Assembly (NCBI RefSeq): GCF_024679095.1
Contig: NC_066509.1
Span: forward strand, 17,928,299 to 17,992,298
From: Eriocheir sinensis
Taxonomy: Eukaryota > Arthropoda > Malacostraca > Decapoda > Varunidae
DNA: 64,000 nucleotides
Direction of reading: 5' to 3'
Shown here: positions 56,984 to 64,000 of the stretch, piece by piece
How positions within the stretch are numbered: position 1 is the stretch's first letter
How the letters are laid out: every line of letters begins with the position of its first letter
Notes under the pieces: generated by a model
Databases searched by the model: none
Told to the model about the DNA's origin: nothing
What the model saw: only the letters and a program-made list of their open reading frames with translations
Position numbers and translations under genes: made by a program

Positions 56984-57790
56984 GGTGGTAGTAGTAGTAG
57001 TGGTGGTAGTAGAAGTAGTGGTAATGGTAGTAGTAGTAGTAATAGTAGTAGTAGAAGTGGAAGTAGAGGTAGAAATAATGGTAGTAGTGGTAGAGATAGT
57101 TATAGTAGTGGTATAAATAGTTGTAGTAGTGATGGAAGTAGTGGTAATAGTGGTTGAAGTAATAGTAGAAGTAGTAGTAGAAGTAGTGGTAGTAGCGGTA
57201 GAAGTAATGGTAGAAGTGGTAGAAGTAGTGGTAGTACTGGTATAGTTTTAGTAGTAATAGGGATTAGAAGTAGTATTAGTGAGGTAGTAGTAGGAGTAGT
57301 AAGGTAGTAGTAGGAGTAGAAAGGTAGTAATAGTAGTAGTAGTAGTAAGGTAGTAGTAGTAGTAGTAGCAAGGTAGTAGTAGTAGTGGTAGTATTAGTAG
57401 TGAGTAGTAGTGGTGGTAGTGATAGTAGTAGTAGTAGTAGTAGTAAGGTAGTAGTAGTTGTCGTAAGGTAGTGGTAGTAGTAGTAGTAGTACTAGTAGTA
57501 GTAAGGTAGAAGTAGTACTAGTAGTAAGGTAGTAGTAGTAGTACTAGTAGTAGTAAGGAAGTAGTAATAGTAAGGTAGCAGCAGTAGTGGTAGTAGTAGT
57601 AGTGGTAGTGGAGTAGTGGTAGTAAGATTAGCAGTAGTAGTAGTAGTAGTGGTGGTAGTAAGATTAGCAGTAGTAGTAGTAATAGTGGTCGTAGTACTAA
57701 TGGTCGTAGTAGTAGCAGTAGTAGTAGTAGTAGTAGTAGTAATAGTGCTAATAGGAATAGTGAAAGTGGCAAAAGTAATTATAGAATATG
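56820..57790 (+). repeat. (GTA)n field, about 970 bp
   Basis: TAG/GTA trinucleotides with GTG, GAA and AAG variants throughout, and recurring AGTAAGGTAGTAGTAG words. Frames of poly-Val or poly-Leu here are artefacts. Confidence 0.95.
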
Positions 57791-58487
57791 AGCAGTGGTA
57801 TAGATAATAGTAGCATATAATAAGCTAATAACAATAATAATAACTCAATAACAAAATAATAATCATAATGATGATAACAATCCTATTCCTAAATAATAAT
57901 ACTAATTGCAATGGCAATAATAATAGTAATAATAGTAATAACAATAAAAATGATAATAATATTAATAAAAATAATAATGATGATGATGATAATAAATAAT
58001 AATAATATAAAAAATCACTTTGAAATCAAAACAATAGCATTAGTAATAGTATTAATAGGGTAACAGTAGTAATTATTCTAAGAAGTCATAAATTGACAGA
58101 AAATATACATTTAGGAGTGAACAACATACCAGTAGTAAATAACTGGAGCGTAATACGTATAAATACAATCAAGACTAGTGGTAAACTAGTAGGTTACATT
58201 TATTTATAGAAGTTTTGGTAATGGCAGCAGTATATTAGGAGGTTAACAATATAAAAGTAGGATAAAAGCAATGGTAACAACAGCAATGGTTTATAGAAAT
58301 AAATGTTGGTGTTAAAATAAGGATAATAGGATTACCAATGATAATATTAATGATACTACCACTAATAGTAATCTTAATAACACTCATAATATTATTAATA
58401 ATACCAATAATGATGATAGTAATAACATTAGTACCAATAATAATAATAATAACAATAATAATGATAATAATAATAATAAGTTATAAC

Positions 58488-58555
<68 letters not shown>

Positions 58556-58559
58556 TAAA

Positions 58560-58599
<40 letters not shown>

Positions 58600-58898
58600 G
58601 TAATCTTAGTGCATAAGTAAAGTGGTAAATAAAACTAGTACCTCAAATATCAATAATAATAATAATAATAATAATAACAACAATAATAATAATAATAATA
58701 ATAACAACAATAATAATAATAATAATAATAATAGTAATCATAATGATATTGATAATAATAGCAATAATAATATTAGTACAAATAGACTACTACTAATAAG
58801 AATAAGTAATAATGCATATCTTGTTGATAACACTTACAATGAAAATACTTGCAATAATGTTAATAATAGTTTTAATAATCATATTAGTGAAGATGATA

Positions 58899-58962
<64 letters not shown>

Positions 58963-59133
58963 TGATACTAAATAATTTAGGATGACTGTTTGGTAGTTCT
59001 TAGTTGCACTACTATTAGTTATTACTGCTTTAATATTAATGGTCTGTAGCTGTGTAGCGGTCGTGGATGTTTTAACAATGGTTATCGTTTTAAATTGTAC
59101 TAGCAGTTATAGTTTTTAATTATAAATGTAGAA

Positions 59134-59171
<38 letters not shown>

Positions 59172-59457
59172 CAGTAGTAAAAAAAAGTAGTAGTAGTAGT
59201 AGTAGTGGTAGTAGTAGTAGTAGTAGTAGTAGTGTTGTTTGTTGTAGTAGTGGTAGTAGGAGTAGGAGTAGGAGTGGAGGTTATAGTAGACATAGTAATA
59301 GTAGTAGTGGTAGTAGAATAAGTTTTTTTTGTTGTTACTGGCAGTGTTGGTGTAAGTGGTGGTCAGAGAGTACTTATTGATATTGTAGTTGTCGTGGTAG
59401 TTGTGGCTGAAGTAGTAACAGCAGTCTAAGTGGTAGCAGCCGTAGGTTGATTGTAGT
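57791..59457 (+). repeat. (AAT)n then (AGT)n fields
   Basis: AAT/ATA-rich sequence at 57820-58970, with two long pure stretches (about 58487-58598 and 58652-58735), then about 160 bp without repeat, then (AGT)n at 59136-59320. 59321-59457 is unassigned. Confidence 0.93.
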
Positions 59458-60051
59458 CTAATCGGAGGAGGCGATTTCCAGGTACGTGTCCAGCATCACG
59501 GGGTACTTCTCCAGGAAAGCCACCAAGGTTTGTTCGTCGACAATTGTGTGCCGTACTGTGGAGTTTTTTAATTTTATGGTGATCTTTCCATCCTTTGTAT
59601 GGCACTGTTGGAATTTTTGTCTGTGGACTTTCCTCACTGCTAGCACCTTTTTCAGGATGTTGTATCTTTTTGGGGTCAAGCTCTCGTTGATGTAGAGATC
59701 CGGTTTTAGGTTTATGCAGGCCCTCACAAGGACATATTTCAGGGACCTGTTCACCAATTTGACGATGATGGGCCTGTTTCTGTTTTGTTGAACGGGCCCG
59801 AGCCTGTGTGCCACACTTATGTCTTCTTCTTTGACATTTATTTTCAGCTGGTCTTTGAAGGTGGACACCGCGAGACTTTTGGCGTTTTCAGGTGCCGTTT
59901 CTGGGGGAAGTGCGGGACCACTAACAACCACTGTGTCGTTTCGCTCATATTGTTCGATGCTGTCAATGTGTGTTTCAAAGCTGTGTAGTTTGTGTTTTAG
60001 GTCATTCACTTCAGTTTCCAGGTTGGAGATTACAGTGTCTTTCTTTAACAT
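59458..60051 (-). CDS. LINE ORF1 protein, L1-ORF1p-like
   Basis: 197 residues without a stop. Residues 1-35 form a coiled coil (TVISNLETEVNDLKHKLHSF). Then EQYERNDTVVVSGPALPPE, VAHRLGPVQQNRNRPIIVKL VNRS (RRM-like core and the R-PI-VK block) and KPDLYINESLTPKRYNILKK with a basic C-terminal domain. This is the trimeric RNA-binding chaperone fold of L1-type ORF1. The frame continues upstream of the first Met (ELDIIKEE) to a 25-bp tandem duplication at 60068-60117. No ORF2 follows at 59457, so it is an orphan fragment. A separate host role is possible but not indicated. Confidence 0.75.
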   Translation of the reverse strand: MLKKDTVISNLETEVNDLKHKLHSFETHIDSIEQYERNDTVVVSGPALPPETAPENAKSLAVSTFKDQLKINVKEEDISVAHRLGPVQQNRNRPIIVKLVNRSLKYVLVRACINLKPDLYINESLTPKRYNILKKVLAVRKVHRQKFQQCHTKDGKITIKLKNSTVRHTIVDEQTLVAFLEKYPVMLDTYLEIASSD

Positions 60052-60202
60052 TTCTTCTTTTATTATATCTAATTCTGTTTTGAAATATTATTTCTAATTC
60101 TGTTTTGAAATATTAATGTTGAACACCTTGGAATTACGTGTGAAGGAGCCAGACAGAGTGATGGTGCCATAAACAGCTAAGGCAGAACGATCAACATCAT
60201 TT
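60052..60202. other. 25-bp duplication and flank
   Basis: TCTAATTCTGTTTTGAAATA plus five bases occurs at 60068 and again at 60093. The remainder up to the SINE is unassigned. Confidence 0.85.
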
Positions 60203-60577
60203 AAGGAAGGCGGTGGCTGAGTGGTTAAAGTGACGGCCACCGCGTTCAGGAGATCCAGGAGGGACGCGGGTTCGACTCCTGGCCGCCGCACAGCTGAGGT
60301 TTTTCAGTCACCTCCGAGTGGCCTAGGACTACCCACATGCTGGCCTAAGACCACCCATCAACCTGGGCTCTAGATAACCTCTCCAAAGAGGGGCTCAAAG
60401 ATGAGTTCCGGGGGACAGCATTAGCCAACACAAGATGGCGCCACTATAAACACTCGCCTGCGCCAGAACGGGCTGGGCCTACCATCAGGCCCCACCGGGA
60501 AGAGGCCGTGGGCCGACCATCAGGCCCCACCGGGAAGAAGCCTACCGGCGCAATAGGCCACGACGTAAAAAAAAAAA
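60203..60577 (+). mobile_element. SINE-A, full-length copy
   Basis: Head GGCGGTGGCTGAGTGGTTAA ... GGGTTCGACTCCTGGCCGCC looks like a class II (Leu/Ser) tRNA, but the anticodon stem does not pair. Body CACCTCCGAGTGGCC, GGCGCCACTATAAACACTCG, duplicated GGGCCGACCATCAGGCCCCA, and the A tail after CACGACGTAAAA. Confidence 0.9.
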
Positions 60578-60734
60578 TCATAATGATCTAAAAGGGATGT
60601 CTTGCACGGTATGTTTCAAAACTAGAAAAGCACTGTGACTAGGTAAACTTATTGAAACACCAGTGTCAACCCTTAGTGAAAAAGCAACACCATCAACAAG
60701 AAATTGAAAGTTTAACATACTAAAATAGGGAGAA

Positions 60735-62010
60735 ACAGCATTTTTTTTTTTACAACAAAGGAGGCAGCTCAAGGGCACAAAAAAAGGAAACAATAATATA
60801 AAAAAAGCCCGCTACTCGCTGCTCCTAAAAAAGAGTCATAAGAGGTGGCCGAATGAGAGGTCAATTTCGGGAGGAGAGGTGTCCTGACACCTTTCTCTTG
60901 AAAGAGTTCAAGTCGTAGGCAGGAGTAAATACAGATGAAGGAAGATTGTTCCAGAGTTTACCAGCGTGAGGGATGAAAGAGTGAAGATTCTGGTTAACTC
61001 TTGCATAAGGGGTTTGGACAGTATAGGGATGAGCATGAGTAGAAAGCCATGTGCAGCGGGGCCACGGGAGGGGGGGAGGCATGCAGTTAGCATGTTCAGA
61101 AGAGCAGTCAGCGTGGAAATATCGATAGAAGATAGAAAGAGAGGCAACATCGCGACGGAATTTAAGAGGTAGAAGACTATCATTAGGAGGAGGAGAGCTG
61201 ATGAGACGAAGAGCCTTAGACTCCACTCTGTCCAGGAGAGCTGTGTGAGTGGAGCCCCTCCACACGCGAGATGCATACTCCATACGAGGGCGGACAAGGC
61301 CCCTGTATATGGATAGCAACTGCGCGGGGGAGAAGAACTGGCGGAGACGATACAGAACGCCCAACCTCGAGGAAGCTGATTTAGCGAGAGTTGAGATCTT
61401 GAATTAAGGATAGACCGAGGATGTTTAGTGTTGAAGATGATGATAGGTGAGTATTGTCGAAGAATAGGGGATAGGTGTTTGGAAGATTGTGTCGAGTTGA
61501 TAGGTGGAGAAATTGAGTTTTTGAGGCATTGAAGGACACAAGGTTCCTTCTGCCCCCAATCGGAGATGATAGCAAGGTCTGAGGTTAAGCGTTCTGCAGC
61601 CTCCAGTCTGGAGTCGTGTACTTCCTGTTGAGAGGGTCTTCTATTGAAAGAAGTTAAATAATGCAGAGTGGAGTCGTCGGCGTATGAGTGGACAGGACAG
61701 TTTGTTATGGAAAGAAGATCAATGATGAATAACAGGAAGAGAGTGGGTGATAGGACTGAGCCCTGTGGAACACCACTGTTGATAGGTTTAGGGGAAGAAC
61801 AGTGACCGTCTACCACCGCAGAGATAGAACGGCCGAAAAGGAAACTGGAGATAAAGGAACAGAGAGAGGGATAGAATCCGAAAGAGGGCAGTTTAGAAAG
61901 CAAAGACTTGTGTCAGACTCTATCGAAGGCTTTTGATATGTCTAGCGCAACAGAGAAAGTTTCACCGAAACGGCTAAGAGAGGATGACCAAGAGTCAGTT
62001 AAGAGAGCAA
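60735..62010 (-). mobile_element. LINE-A copy, 5'-truncated, frameshifted
   Basis: From 62010: polymerase from [59 protein letters not shown] (IDDL changed to IIDL), [15 protein letters not shown], then after frameshifts LGVLYRLRQFFSPAQLLSIY RGLVRPRMEYASRVW and [16 protein letters not shown]. The 3' UTR ends at a T-run at 60740-60751. Confidence 0.92.
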
Positions 62011-62359
62011 GAGGGTGGAGATGGAGATAAAGGTGTGCTGTTGGGGTGACTCCTGAGCTTGCATTAGCCTGGGTGTTTTTGATGTCGCGAGGCTTCCCCC
62101 AGACTGCTGGATAAATTAACCCGGAGGAGCGCCCACATTGCCCCTAAGACACCTAAGAATCCTAAAGCAATCATCAGTGGAGTGATAGGACAACTCGTGA
62201 ACGGCACACCGCTTCGAGGGCCTAGTTCTCTGTGGCGGTGGAGTACGGCCATACAACTGATGATCTTTTTTTGAGCGGAGGGGGATTTTCCGATGAAGAA
62301 TTATCTTCTTTTAATAGAAAAGGTTTCTTGTACTAAGCACCTGAGTTACTGGCATCGCT

Positions 62360-63060
62360 AGAATGTATGTCTTTCTTGCACTGAAAGCATTTCAGTGCTG
62401 TGTGACCCTTTTTGTTTCAATAGTTGCACACAACTGTATGGGAGTCATTCTTGTGTCAGCCGTAATAGCAGCACCAGGTGAACCCTTGTATGCCTCCTGA
62501 AGTTTCTTGCCAATCTTAGCTAGAAATATAATTTGATGGTCATCAGTTTTGTAATCAAGGGAAGCGGTAACGCGACGTTTCTGGGGAAGAAGGTGCTGAA
62601 CTTTAAATATAAACTGAAGCAATGGCAGGATTCTCCTTAGACAAGGTACAGCTTCCAATCAAAAAGGTTTGTTCAAGACACTTAACAGCATCTACAGAAA
62701 GTTCACGTGCATGAGATTGGCCTCGAAGACTCATTGCACAGAGTCAAGGAGTCGTGTGTGACCAAAGGTAATCAAAAAGTTTTCTCTGAATGTGGAATAC
62801 TTATTACCAATTTGTTTATGACTGAAAGAGGCACACCCATAAGGTCAAAGACAAGGGAAGCAGGCCCAATTAGTGATATTATCATAGTCGGAGGTAACAT
62901 TGATATTAACCATGGCATCTTTACATTGGGGGCAAAAAGAAAGGGCTGAGTAGGAAGAATCCTTACCAGAAATAAAAGTTTTACAGTAGGAGTCTGATAA
63001 AGCAATTTAATATTATAGTTTGGAGCAGAGGTGGAGAAATAATAATTCATGTCGACAGGT
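62360..63060 (-). pseudogene. gag-like (LINE ORF1) relic with zinc knuckle
   Basis: The minus strand at about 62475-62360 reads VVCNY-stop-NKKGHTALKCFQCKKD. With the stop in place of Cys this is a CX2CX4HX4C zinc knuckle followed by a second cysteine pair. Upstream frames (MGVPLSVINKLVISIPHSEK; ARELSVDAVKCLEQTF) alternate by frameshift, as in a degraded gag-like protein. It is separated from the LINE-A copy at 62010 by 350 bp without endonuclease, so the two may or may not be one element. Confidence 0.5.
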
Positions 63061-64000
63061 TAAAGACTGTTATCTTCAACAGTACAGAAAGCAGTCAACA
63101 TTAGACAAGTGAAGGTACCACTGCTGGAAGGCAAAATATTAATGGGTAAATAATCACACAATCAGTGATATTAATTATTACACAATTAAAATTCTGAAAA
63201 GAGATAATAGCAATAGTAGTAATAGCAATATATAACATAACTGGCAGGTATAGTAGCAATGAATGAAAGGCTAGTAATCTGTCAATGAAGTACAAAGAGG
63301 CTATTATAGAATATGACAACTTATTACAAGGTTCAACATACAAGAAATATGAATGTGCAAAGCAAGATTGCAAAAATGAAATAAAAAAAATGGGTACAGC
63401 AAACAATTGTGATCATAAAAAAAAGTTTCATTGTCGAAGATTATTAAAAACAATAACAACTGTTCTTACATCCTATAGTCCATCGTTTCATCTTAACACC
63501 ACGTTACTATACTAACACGGATGTCATAAAGTTACTAAAGAGGGGGGGGGGGGGGTGTAAATAGACGGCCTGAAAAAAAATTGGCCTATAGAATTCTGCG
63601 ATTTTTCTTCTTTCTTTTGGTATATGAATGAATATGATGACAAAATAATACCGTGGTATGCAACATGCATTGCAATGCAATGCAACGTGCTGCAATGAGC
63701 TTCCGCGCGGCGCCACTGGCTTGCAATCCATGTTTTCACCCCATTTTAATTTAAGGATTTTTTTTTCATGGTCTGTCATGGTTCTCCCACACCACTAGTC
63801 AAGAAAATGGGAAATTTCAGCAGTTACTAATATATTTTTGTATTAATCGTGAAAAATCAATTTATATATTATTTTTTTCATATATCCAAAAAAAAAAAAA
63901 ACACTATGTATCAGCCTCAGATGTCGTTTGAATTATATTTTATTGATTTTACACAGTAGAGCACTGATTTCTACTTTGAAATATGGTCAAATTTGAGTAC
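63061..64000. other. AT-rich, no gene recognised
   Basis: Contains a G-run at 63542-63555. The short frames have no recognisable domain. Confidence 0.45.

Noticed and set aside
56760..57116. Poly-valine frame
   Set aside because: Translation of the (GTA)n field; no codon pattern beyond the repeat.
58338..58975. Poly-asparagine frames as a low-complexity protein
   Set aside because: Pure (AAT)n repeat with no flanking domain.
60203..60285. Class II tRNA-like sequence as a tRNA gene
   Set aside because: The anticodon stem does not pair, and the full SINE-A body and A tail follow.

Overview
The window looks like intergenic and intronic DNA from an arthropod, most likely a decapod crustacean. 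The reasons are very dense (CA)n, (GA)n, (TA)n, (TAG)n and (AAT)n microsatellites, many CR1/L2-, RTE- and Jockey-like LINEs, tRNA-derived SINEs sharing a body motif, and exons resembling arthropod ionotropic receptors (IRs). The species call is inference. I found no bacterial genes, rRNA, CRISPR array or intact long host gene.

Host genes. Two groups of plus-strand exons look real. Four exons (30067-30189, 31459-31607, 33678-33792, 34183-34281) encode the end of an ionotropic-receptor-like protein: the second half of the ligand-binding domain, the last membrane helix and a stop codon. Two further exons (44311-44412, 50253-50329) resemble the N-terminal region of a neighbouring IR gene. Their introns are filled with transposable elements.

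Layout. 1-3560 is a nested stack: a minus-strand CR1/L2-type LINE (SGNH-like ORF1 plus endonuclease), interrupted by a CR1 3' end and by an ISL2EU-like DNA transposon. That transposon is itself interrupted by another CR1 piece with a 21-bp minisatellite. 3.5-7.7 kb holds LINE ends, SINEs and microsatellites. 7.75-8.56 kb is a hAT transposase relic split by a solo LTR. 9.08-10.24 kb is a degraded MULE whose inverted ends are arrays of a 16-bp repeat. 13.9-19.2 kb holds two LINEs head to head. 19.85-28.45 kb is one LINE (called LINE-A here) split by a 5.6-kb insertion that carries a piggyBac transposase. 29.4-34.3 kb is the IR 3' end plus another LINE-A copy. 35.6-37.2 kb is a Tc1/mariner-type element with perfect 27-bp inverted ends. 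38.7-43.7 kb holds more LINEs, an 80-bp minisatellite and a large GT/CA palindrome. 44.3-50.3 kb is the second IR locus, with a hAT-type non-autonomous element (8-bp target duplication), a LINE and two LTRs in opposite orientation. 52.6-56.5 kb is a LINE split by an LTR-like insertion. 56.8-59.3 kb is trinucleotide repeat. 59.4-63.1 kb holds a LINE ORF1, a SINE, LINE-A and a gag-like relic.

At least nine LINE-A pieces occur, mostly on the minus strand. Nearly every transposon protein is broken by stops or indels. The strongest observations are insertions where deleting the element in thought restores a reading frame or gives a clean target-site duplication.
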